Origin: Gracilimonas halophila
GTDB taxonomy: Bacteria > Bacteroidota > Rhodothermia > Balneolales > Balneolaceae
Length of the DNA: 64,000 nt
Direction: 5' to 3'
Assembly: GCF_042684365.1 (NCBI RefSeq)
Contig: NZ_JBHULI010000005.1
Location: 62,001 to 126,000, forward strand
Made by a program: the position numbers and the translations under genes. This document shows, piece by piece, positions 34,123 to 43,933 of this stretch (its first letter is position 1; the number at the start of each line of letters is the position of its first letter). The notes under the pieces are model-generated. The model worked only from the letters and a program-made list of their open reading frames with translations. It did no database searches and was not told the origin of the DNA.

Positions 34123-37100
34123 ATGCGAAAATCACTAAAATACGTACTTACAGCTATAGCTTTGGTGTTGGGTACAACGCAATTTCACATTGGCATTGCA
34201 CAACAATTAGATGTAGAACTTTTAAAAGGAATAGAACCCAGGAACGTAGGCCCGGCCGGAATGAGTGGCAGGATCACTGCTATTGATGTGGTTCAATCAA
34301 ATAACAATGTTATTTACGTGGGAGCTGCCTCAGGTGGTGTCTGGAAATCAGAAAATGCAGGTGTAACCTGGGAACCAATATTTGAGAATTACGGCCCAAT
34401 GTCAGTTGGGGCCATTGATATCTATCAAAAGAATCCAAGCATTATTTGGATGGGAACTGGGGAAGGAAATCCTAGAAACAGCCAAAACAGTGGAGCCGGA
34501 ATTTACAGGAGTATTGATGGAGGTAAGTCCTGGGAGCTCATGGGGCTTGAAAAAACGAGAAATATTCACAGGGTACTGATCCACCCGGATGACCCTAATA
34601 CTGTTTTTGTAGGTGTTCAAGGCTCTGCTTGGGGCGATAGTGAAGATCGTGGGGTCTATAAAACAACGGATGGTGGTAAGACCTGGAATAAAATTCTTTA
34701 TGTGAATGATCGTACCGGTGTGGGTGAGATGGTTATGGATCCCGAAAACCCAAACAAGTTACTGGTAAATATGTGGGAATTTCGCCGATGGCCGTGGTTC
34801 TTTAAGTCCGGAGGTGAAGGATCTGGTTTGTATATGACGATAAATGGTGGTGATAATTGGAAAGAACTTAGTCCTGAAGATGGTCTGCCTAAAGGAGAAT
34901 TGGGGCGAATGGGGCTGGCTTTTGCTCCAAGTGATACCGACATCGTATATGCCTTAATTGAATCACAGGAAAATGCCATGTACCGCAGTGAAGATGGTGG
35001 TTACACATGGCAGCTAAGGGAAAAAGTTGAGAATGATGGCGAGATCGGTAATCGTCCATTCTATTATGCAGAGATATACGTTGATCCTCAAAATGAAAAC
35101 CGTGTTTACAGTTTATACAGTTACCTCTCAATCAGTGAGGATGGGGGTAAATCATTTGAAAGCATGTATCCCTATTATAATTGGATTCACCCTGATCACC
35201 ATGCATTTTGGATCAACCCTGACAATCCCAAACACATGATCGATGGGAATGATGGTGGATTGAATATTACCTATGACAGAGGTAAAACCTGGAGGTTTGT
35301 AGATAACATACCGGTGGGGCAATTCTATCATGTAAATGTAGATATGGATTACCCTTATAACATTTACGGAGGAATGCAGGATAATGGTACCTGGCAAGGA
35401 CCTGCTTATGTCTGGAGGTCCGGAGACATTAGAAATTCCTATTGGGAAGAACTCTTTTTCGGAGATGGATTTGATGTAGCTATTGATCAAAGTTCCGGAC
35501 GTTATGTGTATGCAATGTCACAACAGGGTAATGTTGGACGCGTGGATACGGAGACAGGGAGCAGCCGATTTGTAAAGCCACACCATCCAGAAGGTGAAGA
35601 ATTGCGCTTTAACTGGAATTCAGCCATTAATATCGATCCATTCGATGAAAAGACTATCTATTTTGGAAGTCAGTATGTGCACCGAAGTACGGATCGAGGA
35701 GAGAGCTGGAAGATCATATCTCCTGACCTTACAACTAACGATACTACGAAACAAAAGCAGCATCTGAGCGGCGGTTTGACTCTCGATGCAACCGGAGCTG
35801 AAAATTATACAACTGTTTTGGTAATCGAGCCAAGCCCGCTTGAGGATGACGTTATCTGGGCGGGAACTGATGATGGTAATATTCAGATCACCAGAGATGA
35901 TGGTCAAAGCTGGATGAACTTACGGGATAACCTAAAAGGAGTTCCTGAAGGCAGTTGGGTAGCACAGATCAAAGCTTCAGTTCATAATAAAGGTGAAGCC
36001 TTTGCTGTGATCAACGATTACAGAAGAGATAACTGGACTCCATACCTGTTGCACACAACGAATTATGGCAAGAGCTGGAAGAATATTGTGAGCGAGGATC
36101 AGGTTAATGGATATACACTTTCCTTCGTGCAAGATCCTGTAGAGCCGAATCTGATGTTTCTGGGAACCGAATTTGGGTTATATACTTCAGTTGATGGAGG
36201 AAAGAAATGGACAAGGTGGGCAGATAGTTACCCAACAGCTTCAACGTATGATATGATCATTCATCCAAGAGAACATGACCTGGTAATTGGAACGTTTGGA
36301 CGGTCATTCTGGGTGGTGGATGATATTCGGCCGCTTCGTGAACTAGCAGCAAGCGGAGTTGATGAACTCAAAAAACCAATTAAAGCTTTTCCTTCACCTG
36401 ACGCCTACCTCGCTGAGTGGAGACAGGCGCGTGGTGTTCGATTTGCCGCAGATGCTATGTTTGCGGGAGATAACCGACCATCAGGTGCATTACTAAGCTA
36501 TTCCATAAATAAAGATGTTTTGGAATCAGAATCAGATGAGGAAGAAGACCTGAAGGTGAAGGTCGAGATCTTTGATGCTTCAGGTGATAAGATCAGGACC
36601 CTCGAGAGAACACCTCAGCACAATGGTTTAAACCGAACCACTTGGGGATTGGACCATGCCGGTGTTGAGCGTCCAAGCCGTAGCTTGCGTAGAGCAAATG
36701 GTAATGAACGTGGAGGCCGGGATGTGTTACCTGGTACTTACAAAGTGAAGTTCACGGTAGGGGAATACTCTGATTCAACTTCAGTTACTGTTCGAACAGA
36801 CCCAAGAATCGAAATGCCAATATCAGCGCTAAGAAGAACAGCAGAGCTTGAGAAAAATGTAGAGTCATTGACAAGCTACCTCGCTGAAGCTGTCCAAAAG
36901 CTGGCACAGGCTAACGAGATCGTGGAGACAAATAAAGACCTCGCATCTGCTGATGCCCGTTCGAAAGAAGAGCTTGAAGAATTCCATCAGGCCAACAAAA
37001 CTGTTCAGGAAAAACTGGATACCCTTTTCGAAATGATATTTGGAGAGCAGTCCGACATGCAAGGAATTGTTCGGAATCCTGACCCAACTGTTTTGACCCA

Positions 37101-37311
37101 TTTATACGCCGTAAATCGTTACCTGGGAAGTGATTACGACGGCCCCGGGGTGCGAGAGCGAAATCTGTTACAACAAGCTGAAGAAGCTGTTAACGAAGCC
37201 GTGTCAGCGATCAATGATTTTATAACCCAGGACTGGCCTGATTATCAAAGAGCCGTTGAAAACTCAGAACTGAGTCCGTTCAAAGAGATCGAACCGGTTA
37301 CAAAAAATTGA
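34123..37311 (+). CDS. Secreted BNR/sortilin-like repeat protein
   Basis: 1062 residues from the ATG at 34123, which has GGAG just upstream and begins a signal peptide (MRKSLKYVLTAIALVLGTTQFHIGIAQ). The frame's TTG at 34090 gives no signal. The first 700 residues are a beta-propeller with many BNR/VPS10-type 'SxDGGxTW' repeats ('SIDGGKSWELM', 'TTDGGKTWNKI', 'SEDGGYTWQLR'). A C-terminal Ig-like strand-rich part ('LKVKVEIFDASGDKIRTL') and a helical tail follow. Such proteins are common in Bacteroidota next to peptidases and are annotated as glycosyl-hydrolase-like, but no catalytic residues are evident. A terminator follows. Confidence 0.85.
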   Translation: MRKSLKYVLTAIALVLGTTQFHIGIAQQLDVELLKGIEPRNVGPAGMSGRITAIDVVQSNNNVIYVGAASGGVWKSENAGVTWEPIFENYGPMSVGAIDIYQKNPSIIWMGTGEGNPRNSQNSGAGIYRSIDGGKSWELMGLEKTRNIHRVLIHPDDPNTVFVGVQGSAWGDSEDRGVYKTTDGGKTWNKILYVNDRTGVGEMVMDPENPNKLLVNMWEFRRWPWFFKSGGEGSGLYMTINGGDNWKELSPEDGLPKGELGRMGLAFAPSDTDIVYALIESQENAMYRSEDGGYTWQLREKVENDGEIGNRPFYYAEIYVDPQNENRVYSLYSYLSISEDGGKSFESMYPYYNWIHPDHHAFWINPDNPKHMIDGNDGGLNITYDRGKTWRFVDNIPVGQFYHVNVDMDYPYNIYGGMQDNGTWQGPAYVWRSGDIRNSYWEELFFGDGFDVAIDQSSGRYVYAMSQQGNVGRVDTETGSSRFVKPHHPEGEELRFNWNSAINIDPFDEKTIYFGSQYVHRSTDRGESWKIISPDLTTNDTTKQKQHLSGGLTLDATGAENYTTVLVIEPSPLEDDVIWAGTDDGNIQITRDDGQSWMNLRDNLKGVPEGSWVAQIKASVHNKGEAFAVINDYRRDNWTPYLLHTTNYGKSWKNIVSEDQVNGYTLSFVQDPVEPNLMFLGTEFGLYTSVDGGKKWTRWADSYPTASTYDMIIHPREHDLVIGTFGRSFWVVDDIRPLRELAASGVDELKKPIKAFPSPDAYLAEWRQARGVRFAADAMFAGDNRPSGALLSYSINKDVLESESDEEEDLKVKVEIFDASGDKIRTLERTPQHNGLNRTTWGLDHAGVERPSRSLRRANGNERGGRDVLPGTYKVKFTVGEYSDSTSVTVRTDPRIEMPISALRRTAELEKNVESLTSYLAEAVQKLAQANEIVETNKDLASADARSKEELEEFHQANKTVQEKLDTLFEMIFGEQSDMQGIVRNPDPTVLTHLYAVNRYLGSDYDGPGVRERNLLQQAEEAVNEAVSAINDFITQDWPDYQRAVENSELSPFKEIEPVTKN

Positions 37312-37331
37312 TTGTGACACATTGATATCTT

Positions 37332-37372
37332 ACAACCTGTATGCTGGTTTTGAGCATGCAGGTTGTTTTATT
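37332..37372 (+). terminator. Rho-independent terminator after the BNR-repeat gene
   Basis: ACAACCTGTATGCT and AGCATGCAGGTTGT pair over 14 bp (one G-U) around a 7-nt loop, followed by TTTATTT. Confidence 0.88.
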
Positions 37373-37417
37373 TAAATATGATTATAACTTTAGGTATCAC
37401 TTGAAGAAAGGAGGCCT

Positions 37418-38287
37418 ATGGAAGGGTTAATTGATTTTTTTGAAAATGTACCCACAACATTCAGGGCGGGTCTACTAATTGGTGGAATTTTCCTATTCTG
37501 GGTGATAGAAGGGGTTTTCCCTCTTTTCGAATTTGGATATAAGAAAGTAAGACATGCTGCCATTAATTTAGTGTTGAATGGTTTTTTTGTAGTCATTGGA
37601 TTGGGTTTTGCCGGACTTCTGGTATGGTCATCTAACTATGTAACAACTAATGAATTCGGTGTTCTGCAATGGGTTGAGATGCCTATTTGGTTACAGGCAA
37701 TAGTAGGAGTAATGTTGCTTGATTTCTTTGGCGCCTACCTAATTCACTGGATAGAGCATAAAGTTGTGTTCATGTGGAAGTTTCATCTTGTCCATCACAG
37801 CGATACCACAGTTGATGTGACCACCGGTCTCAGGCATCATCCCGGAGAAGCTGTGTTCAGAATGGTTTTTACCATTATCGGGGTTATTTTGGTAGGGGTT
37901 CCGATCTGGATCGTATTTTTATATCAGAGTATTTCTGCGCTTTTTGCTCATCTTACGCATGCCAATATTAACATGCCAAAAAAAGTAGACCGAGCACTGT
38001 CATGGATTTTTATCACTCCTTTGATGCATAAAGTTCATCATCATTATACTCAACCCTTAACCGATACGAATTACGGTAATATATTTGCAGTTTGGGACCG
38101 AATGTTTGGAACCTTTGCTGAAGTGGACGACATTAAGCAGCTAAAATATGGTATCGACACTCACATGGATCCGTCCGAAAATGATAATCTGGGAAACCTC
38201 TTGAAGATTCCCTTTCAGTCGTACCGCCCACCAACGGGAGCTAAATTTGGAGAGCAAACAAATATAGAAAAGCCAGATACTGAGTAA
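37418..38287 (+). CDS. Sterol desaturase/fatty-acid hydroxylase family membrane protein
   Basis: A 289-residue integral membrane di-iron enzyme. Four to five hydrophobic helices surround the histidine boxes 'HWIEHK', 'HLVHHSDTTVDVTTGLRHHPGE' and 'HKVHHHYTQP', the family's HX3H/HXXHH/HXXHH pattern. A perfect AGGAGG site precedes the ATG. Family members hydroxylate or desaturate sterols, fatty acids or carotenoids; the substrate here is unknown. It is a single gene, convergent with an ArsR-type regulator. Confidence 0.85.
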   Translation: MEGLIDFFENVPTTFRAGLLIGGIFLFWVIEGVFPLFEFGYKKVRHAAINLVLNGFFVVIGLGFAGLLVWSSNYVTTNEFGVLQWVEMPIWLQAIVGVMLLDFFGAYLIHWIEHKVVFMWKFHLVHHSDTTVDVTTGLRHHPGEAVFRMVFTIIGVILVGVPIWIVFLYQSISALFAHLTHANINMPKKVDRALSWIFITPLMHKVHHHYTQPLTDTNYGNIFAVWDRMFGTFAEVDDIKQLKYGIDTHMDPSENDNLGNLLKIPFQSYRPPTGAKFGEQTNIEKPDTE

Positions 38288-38300
38288 AGCTCCCTCTTAA

Positions 38301-38624
38301 CTACTCAGCAGATTTAAATTTCTTGATTGCTTCTTCAAAGTTACCCTTTTTACGGTCCCATTTCTTTTGAAACGGTTCTATAAAATCAGCTACATCTTTT
38401 AGTTTTTGAGGATTTAAATGATAGTAGATCTCACGGCCTATTTGTTCTCTTGAAATCAATTCACATTCCTTTAGAATTCGGACATGTTTGGAGATGGTGG
38501 GCCTTGACGAATCGAAATGCGAGGCTATGGTACCAGCAGTCATTGATTCAGAGGCCAGCAAGTGTAAAATGGTTCGCCTGGTTGGATCCGCTATTGCTTG
38601 AAATACATCTCTTCTTAAGTTCAT
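38301..38624 (-). CDS. ArsR-family winged-helix regulator
   Basis: A 107-residue protein with a winged helix: 'AIADPTRRTILHLLASESMTAGTIASHFDSSRPTISKHVRILKECELISREQIGREIYYHLNP'. The C-terminal 'FIEPFQKKWDRKKGNFEEAIKKF' is typical of the SdpR/YdfF-like branch that usually senses no metal (no Cys pair is present). Such regulators often control an adjacent SRPBCC/AHSA1 or transport gene; here no such gene is adjacent. It lies 13 bp from the convergent desaturase gene, with no terminator between. Confidence 0.85.
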   Translation of the reverse strand: MNLRRDVFQAIADPTRRTILHLLASESMTAGTIASHFDSSRPTISKHVRILKECELISREQIGREIYYHLNPQKLKDVADFIEPFQKKWDRKKGNFEEAIKKFKSAE

Positions 38625-38757
38625 TAGGCCCTGGAAAATAATTTATGTAGCCAATTAACTACAAATATATGCGTAGCCATTCAGCTTCGCAAATTATGTA
38701 ATGCTATATTGGTATATAGGTAAGTGATTTAACGATCTAAAAAGTAAGAAGGGAGCT

Positions 38758-40485
38758 TTATTTGTTTTTAGAAGCAAGGCTCACAACAAAGCCTACAACG
38801 ATCACCACAGTAGTACCCACAGGGTTCAACCACAAAAATTCGATGGCTTTTACATATCCATCAGGCATGGTATCCCATGGAAAAATAAAGGAATAATTTC
38901 CCGTGGCAGTGTTAAAGAAAAGCCGATCAAAAGCAAAAACAGAAAACATTCCGGAAATTAAACCGATCAAAGCACCGATTCCATTTGCACGTTTCACCCA
39001 AAGGAGCAAAATAAATACTCCCAATATAGATCCATAAAAATAGCTTCCGATCTGATTCACTAATTCAATAATAGAACGGGTCTCACCCATTAGTAAGGCA
39101 GAAACAGTAGCTAATGCACCCCAAAAGAAAGTCACCCCCCTGGAAGATTTAACATAATGTGCTTCGGTATGAAGGTCTCCTTTCAGGCGCTGATACCAAT
39201 CCACGATAGAAACGGTAGTGAGAGCATTTAACTCACTGTCTATGGAACTGAGTGCCGCTGCAAATATTCCGCCTACGATAAGTCCAATGATACCAACAGG
39301 GACATGATTCAGGATGAAGTATGGAAAAATATAGTTTGTGTCGTTAACATCAGCCTGACGAATTTCAGCCTGAAGAGCCATTTCTGCATCACGGGCTGCA
39401 TTCAAGGCTGCGTCGGTTTCTACAAATAATTGTTGAGTGTCAGGATCTCGTTCCTGAACTACGGCTAATGCAGCTTCTCTGCGGGAAAGATGGGCAACTT
39501 CATACTCTTTAAGGATCTTTTGTTCTGCAATTTGCTGTTGCTCATTTTGAGCTACAGGTTCAGAAGCTCGGAACGAAGCCGGTGCAGAATTAAAGATGAA
39601 GAATACATACAGCATCACCCCAAGTAACAAGATGAAGAATTGCATGGGAATTTTAGCATAAGCTGTCATCAACAGAGATTTACGGGCATTTTTGACAGAA
39701 TCTGTTGTCAGATAACGTTGTACCTGAGATTGGTCGGTCCCGAAATAGGAAGCCATCAAAAAGAAAGCGGCAATCACCCCACTCCATACATTATATTTTT
39801 CAGTCAGATCAAAATTTAGGTCAAGTACCGTAAGTTTATCAAGGCTCCCAGCAAGATAAAGCGCTCCTTCAAAACCAACTTCATCAGGAAGGTTAACCCA
39901 GATAAGGATAAAGCAAAAGATCAGACCGAACATCATGATGGCCATTTGTTTCACATCAGTAGTGATAACACCGGCAATACCGCCAACAGTAGTGTAAAGT
40001 GTAGCGATGACACCTATTATCAATATGGTCAAGTACAATGGTAAACCAAGCAGCAGGGCAAGGACATAGGAAGGAGCTGCAATGATGACTCCAAGTGCTA
40101 ACCCTCTTGAGATCAGGAAAAGTCCACTGGTAGTAAGCCGGGTTTTTAATCCAAATCGTTCTTCCAGAACCTCATATGCTGTAAAGTTTTGCATTCTGCT
40201 AAAGAATGGAACCAGGAACATGCAAATAAAGATCATTGCAAAAGGTATAGCCAGGTACGTTTGTACGAAACGCATATCTTCTACATATGCGATGCCCGTA
40301 GTTCCTATAAAAGTAATGGCGGAAGCTTGAGTAGCCATTACCGAAAGTCCTGCAGCCCACCAGGGCATAGAACGATTGGCGAGCAAATAACCCTCAATGG
40401 TAGAGGCGTCTTTACCACGCCGTGTGCCATCCCAAATGGTGTAGCCAAGAAAAGCTAGTAAAACCGTCCAGTCGATCCAACTCAT
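38758..40485 (-). CDS. Sodium:solute symporter (SSS family)
   Basis: A 575-residue protein with about 13 transmembrane helices. The start 'MSWIDWTVLLAFLGYTIWDGTRRG' and 'PWWAAGLSVMATQASAITFIGTTGIAYV' (helix 1, sodium site region) are typical of the SSS family; 'GIFAAALSSIDSELNALTTVSIVDWYQR' is the helix 8-9 signature. Between about residues 300 and 383 is an unusual hydrophilic, probably coiled-coil segment rich in Gln/Glu/Ala ('NEQQQIAEQKILKEYEVAHLSRREAALAVVQERD'). The substrate could be a sugar, a sialic acid or another organic solute; it is not determinable. Its start follows directly on the stop of a 41-residue membrane protein. Confidence 0.87.
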   Translation of the reverse strand: MSWIDWTVLLAFLGYTIWDGTRRGKDASTIEGYLLANRSMPWWAAGLSVMATQASAITFIGTTGIAYVEDMRFVQTYLAIPFAMIFICMFLVPFFSRMQNFTAYEVLEERFGLKTRLTTSGLFLISRGLALGVIIAAPSYVLALLLGLPLYLTILIIGVIATLYTTVGGIAGVITTDVKQMAIMMFGLIFCFILIWVNLPDEVGFEGALYLAGSLDKLTVLDLNFDLTEKYNVWSGVIAAFFLMASYFGTDQSQVQRYLTTDSVKNARKSLLMTAYAKIPMQFFILLLGVMLYVFFIFNSAPASFRASEPVAQNEQQQIAEQKILKEYEVAHLSRREAALAVVQERDPDTQQLFVETDAALNAARDAEMALQAEIRQADVNDTNYIFPYFILNHVPVGIIGLIVGGIFAAALSSIDSELNALTTVSIVDWYQRLKGDLHTEAHYVKSSRGVTFFWGALATVSALLMGETRSIIELVNQIGSYFYGSILGVFILLLWVKRANGIGALIGLISGMFSVFAFDRLFFNTATGNYSFIFPWDTMPDGYVKAIEFLWLNPVGTTVVIVVGFVVSLASKNK

Positions 40486-40611
40486 TCAGGGTAAATTAAA
40501 TATTGAGGTGAACCAAAAAAAAAGAAGAATAAAAACAACTCCCAAAATGGCTACAAACGTATAGTCTTTAAGCCACTTGGGTTTTATATCATTGGTCGGT
40601 TTTTCTTCCAT
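40486..40611 (-). CDS. 41-residue single-pass membrane protein upstream of the symporter
   Basis: A short ORF whose TGA stop is directly followed by the symporter ATG, with no intervening base, indicating translational coupling. The peptide is hydrophilic at first (MEEKPTNDIKPKWLKDY), followed by one helix 'TFVAILGVVFILLFFWF'. Small accessory membrane proteins beside SSS-type permeases are known in several bacteria. No family motif was recognised. The abutting reading frames and amphipathic layout support a real gene. Confidence 0.65.
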   Translation of the reverse strand: MEEKPTNDIKPKWLKDYTFVAILGVVFILLFFWFTSIFNLP

Positions 40612-40820
40612 GGCAGATAATAGATAATGTACCTTTCTTATGAAAGTAGAATATGAATGGGACCGGCAGTGTTGTTTTACTCTTTAAACTCCATTCTATA
40701 AGATGGAAGTACTTTCAGTGCAGAGTTTATAATTGATCAATACATAGAAATAGTAAAAACAAATTATTGAATCCCACACAGGGTTTTGTAACTTTCAGCA
40801 AATAAAACCAAAGGACAATC

Positions 40821-41393
40821 ATGAGACGAATATTAGCCCTTGCAGTAGTTATATTAGCCATATTTTCTGCAACTACTTATGCACAATTTGAAATTGGAGC
40901 TTCTTATGAATTGCGTGAGGAAGAGCCTCGAAATGGATTTGGAGTAAGAATTCAGAAAGGAATTTTTGAAAACTTCCCGTTAGTTAATCTAGGTCTGAGA
41001 CTACATGGAAGTTATTTTAGTGAAGATAATAATGTAAGTGAAGGTGGGGTGAGTTATTCTCAAGATCTGACCAATTATGATGTTGGAGTTGCTGCAATTG
41101 GAGGTGTTTCAGTTGGGTTGCTTGAACCTTATGTAGGTTTGGGGCTGGGAACTGAAAACTATGAGCGCGCAATAAGCGACATACAAAATGATACCAATAA
41201 TGATGCACCTCAAAGTGGTGAAGAAAACAGTTTATATTGGAATATGCTGGTAGGAGCAAAAGTTACTATCATTCCAATGGTAAAACCTTTTGTGGAGTAT
41301 CGTTATTCAAGTTCTGAGTTGGACGAACCGGAATTACAAGATGTAAATTCACAAACGGGCAGAATCATGTTTGGTATATCAATAAGTTTTTAG
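40821..41393 (+). CDS. Small outer-membrane beta-barrel protein
   Basis: A 190-residue exported protein with signal peptide 'MRRILALAVVILAIFSATTYAQ'. The mature part alternates amphipathic strands with glycine-rich turns ('FEIGASYELREEEPRNGFGVRIQKG', 'VGVAAIGGVSVGLLEPYVGLGLG') and ends 'GRIMFGISISF' with a C-terminal phenylalanine, the usual barrel end signature. It probably has eight strands, like OmpA/OmpW-type small porin-like proteins. The function is unknown. AAAGGA lies before the ATG. A strong terminator follows. Confidence 0.8.
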   Translation: MRRILALAVVILAIFSATTYAQFEIGASYELREEEPRNGFGVRIQKGIFENFPLVNLGLRLHGSYFSEDNNVSEGGVSYSQDLTNYDVGVAAIGGVSVGLLEPYVGLGLGTENYERAISDIQNDTNNDAPQSGEENSLYWNMLVGAKVTIIPMVKPFVEYRYSSSELDEPELQDVNSQTGRIMFGISISF

Positions 41394-41410
41394 ACTAAAG
41401 GAATGAGTTA

Positions 41411-41445
41411 AAAGCGGATATGAACTCCATATCCGCTTTTTTTTG
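41411..41445 (+). terminator. Rho-independent terminator after the beta-barrel gene
   Basis: AAAGCGGATAT pairs with ATATCCGCTTT around a GAACTCC loop, followed by a run of T. It lies 18 bp after the stop. Confidence 0.93.
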
Positions 41446-41516
41446 TAGGAGATAATATATGTTAAGTGCTTTAAATACTGTTAATAAGTACTTTTAGGGA
41501 GATAAAAAGTAAAGAA

Positions 41517-43763
41517 ATGAGCAGAGTTGCTTCCATAGATAAATATGACCTGAAAGGGTATAAGTTGAAAAAAGCTCAGAAAGAAGACCTGAAGCTTTTG
41601 CTTGAAGTATGCCGGGAGTATATAAATGATGTTGATGAAGAAGCTATAACAAACGCTTTCAAGCTTTGCTATCTATCCCATGAGGATATGAAACGGGCTT
41701 CAGGAGAGCCCTATTATTATCACCCGGTAGAAGTAGCGAAGATCGTTGCCAGTGAGATCAATATCGATGATGTGTCAGTGATCGCATCTTTATTACATGA
41801 TACCGTTGAAGATACGGATGTAAACCTGGATGATATCCGCTATTGGTTTGGAGAAGAAGTAGCTGTTATTATTGATGGTGTTACAAAGATAACCGGAGTT
41901 TTTAAAAGCCGTGACAGTAAGCAGGCTGAAGCCTTTATGAAGTTGTTGCTTACTATGGCAGAAGATATTCGGGTGGTGCTTATTAAGTTCGCGGATCGGC
42001 TTCACAATATGCGAACCATTCAGCACCTGAAGCGAGAGAAGCAGGTTAAGATCGCTTCAGAAACTATGGACTTATATGCTCCCTTGGCTCATAGGTTTGG
42101 GTTGTTTAGGATTAAGAATGAATTAGAAGATCTTTGTTTCAAAGCAATAGACCCTACTTCATATAAATTTGTAGCCCGGAAACTCAGGGAGAAAAAAGAA
42201 GATCGAGAAGAATTCATAAACGAATTCATGGACCCTATCAAAAATGAGCTGGGTAAAATGAATTTTAAGTTTGAGATAAAGGGGAGGCCAAAGCACATTT
42301 TTTCGATCTATCGGAAGATGCAGCGGCAACAAAAACCATTTGAAGAAATTTATGACCTCTTCGCCATTCGCATCATACTAGAAGATCCCCATAATAAGGA
42401 GGATTGCTGGAGAGTTTATTCTATCATCACCGACTGGTATACACCAATCCCTGAACGATTCAGAGATTTTATTTCCGTACCCAAAGCAAATGGATATCAG
42501 TCTCTTCACACTACTGTGATCACTAATAAAGGACGAAAGGTCGAAGTTCAGATCCGTACTCGCAGAATGGATGATATTGCTGAAAAAGGACTGGCAGCAC
42601 ATTGGAAATATAAAGAAGGTGCACAACAAGGTTCCGAAACTTTAGACAAATTTGTGAGTTGGGTTCGAGATGTGTTGGATAATCCGCGTCCGGATGCAGC
42701 TACCGATTTCGTGAAAGACTTTCAATTGAACCTTTATAAGGATGAGATATACGTATTTACTCCTAATGGTGAATTGAAAACACTTCCCCGTGAAGCTACA
42801 CCTATTGATTTTGCATTTGAGATCCACAGTGAAATTGGCGAACGGGCCATGGCTGCTAAAGTTAATGGCAAAATGGTACCTCTACGACAAAAATTGCATA
42901 ATGGAGACCAGGTTGAGATCATTACCAGTAATAAGATCAATCTTAATCCGGACTGGATAGATGACGTGGTCACTCATAAAGCGAAGTCAAGGATCCGTCA
43001 GTTTATAAAACAGAAGCAACGTAAAGTTGCTGAGGAAGGCCGGGAAATTTGGGACAAAAGAGCAAAGAAAGGAAGTATAGAAATTTCGGAGCAAGAGCTG
43101 AACAAGTTTGCCAAGAGATTCAATTATGAATCTACGCAGGAGTTATTTTTTGATATCGGCTCAGGTGTTTTCAGTGTAAATGAGTTGTTTAAGGAGGTTA
43201 AGAAGTTCAAAAGCACCGGGCGGATCGAGGAAGAAGAATCTGCGGCAGTTAACCCGATCACTCAGGAGGAAATTCAAGATAAATATATTAATGCAGCCCG
43301 ATCTGTTGGGGACGGGAAAGCTCTTTTTATTAATGGTGAATTGAGTAACATCAAGTATTCCTATGCGAATTGCTGTAACCCTATTCCTGGTGATGAGGTA
43401 ATAGGATTCATAAGTCGCACAGGCGATATAAAGATCCATCGGGCTATGTGTAACAATGCTCAACATCTTCTGAAAACAGAAACAGAACGTATTGTTGATG
43501 TAAGCTGGGCTAAGAATTTAGATACAAAGTTCCTTGGTGCTATTAAAGTTATTGGTGGCGACAGGGTTGGAATGATCAATGATATCACGGATGTTCTTTC
43601 GAAGTCGCTGGAAACAAATATGAAGAGTATAAACGTAAGCAGCGACAGCGGTATGTTTGAAGGTATAATTACTCTTTATGTTGATGGGATCTCCCATTTG
43701 AATCGGATCATGAAGAAGCTTGAAAAAATAGAAGGGGTAAAGAACGTACTTCGCTATGAATGA
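41517..43763 (+). CDS. spoT: Bifunctional (p)ppGpp synthetase/hydrolase
   Basis: A 748-residue RelA/SpoT homologue (Rsh). The hydrolase domain is intact: 'YYYHPVEVAKIVASE' and 'ASLLHDTVEDTDV' (HD near residue 93), 'KFADRLHNMRT'. The synthetase domain follows ('GRPKHIFSIYRKMQRQ', 'PKANGYQSLHTTV', 'VEVQIRT'). The TGS domain begins near residue 405 ('IYVFTPNGELKTLPREATPIDFAFEIHSEIG'), then a zinc-finger/CC-type region ('ANCCNPIPGDEVIGFIS') and a C-terminal ACT domain. It makes and degrades the stringent-response alarmone. It appears to be the first gene of a housekeeping group with HU, ruvX, def and fmt, though a 170-bp gap separates it from HU. Confidence 0.95.
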   Translation: MSRVASIDKYDLKGYKLKKAQKEDLKLLLEVCREYINDVDEEAITNAFKLCYLSHEDMKRASGEPYYYHPVEVAKIVASEINIDDVSVIASLLHDTVEDTDVNLDDIRYWFGEEVAVIIDGVTKITGVFKSRDSKQAEAFMKLLLTMAEDIRVVLIKFADRLHNMRTIQHLKREKQVKIASETMDLYAPLAHRFGLFRIKNELEDLCFKAIDPTSYKFVARKLREKKEDREEFINEFMDPIKNELGKMNFKFEIKGRPKHIFSIYRKMQRQQKPFEEIYDLFAIRIILEDPHNKEDCWRVYSIITDWYTPIPERFRDFISVPKANGYQSLHTTVITNKGRKVEVQIRTRRMDDIAEKGLAAHWKYKEGAQQGSETLDKFVSWVRDVLDNPRPDAATDFVKDFQLNLYKDEIYVFTPNGELKTLPREATPIDFAFEIHSEIGERAMAAKVNGKMVPLRQKLHNGDQVEIITSNKINLNPDWIDDVVTHKAKSRIRQFIKQKQRKVAEEGREIWDKRAKKGSIEISEQELNKFAKRFNYESTQELFFDIGSGVFSVNELFKEVKKFKSTGRIEEEESAAVNPITQEEIQDKYINAARSVGDGKALFINGELSNIKYSYANCCNPIPGDEVIGFISRTGDIKIHRAMCNNAQHLLKTETERIVDVSWAKNLDTKFLGAIKVIGGDRVGMINDITDVLSKSLETNMKSINVSSDSGMFEGIITLYVDGISHLNRIMKKLEKIEGVKNVLRYE

Positions 43764-43812
43764 GAAATCTAATTAAGATTAGGTAGATTTTTTATAAACT
43801 TATCTTTACAAT

Positions 43813-43830
43813 AACGAATATTTATTCGTT
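43813..43830. other. AT-rich palindrome between spoT and HU
   Basis: AACGAATA-TT-TATTCGTT is a perfect inverted repeat 50 bp after spoT, with TTTAGG behind. It could be a weak terminator or a regulator site. A second small hairpin (ATGCTA/TAGCAT, 43892-43913) lies before HU. Confidence 0.35.
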
Positions 43831-43933
43831 TTAGGCCAAAAAGCTTATGTAAGAATAAGTTGCGAATAATAAGGAAGGACAAAAAACAACAATGCTATAG
43901 GGTAAAATAGCATGTAATAAAATCACCAAAACT

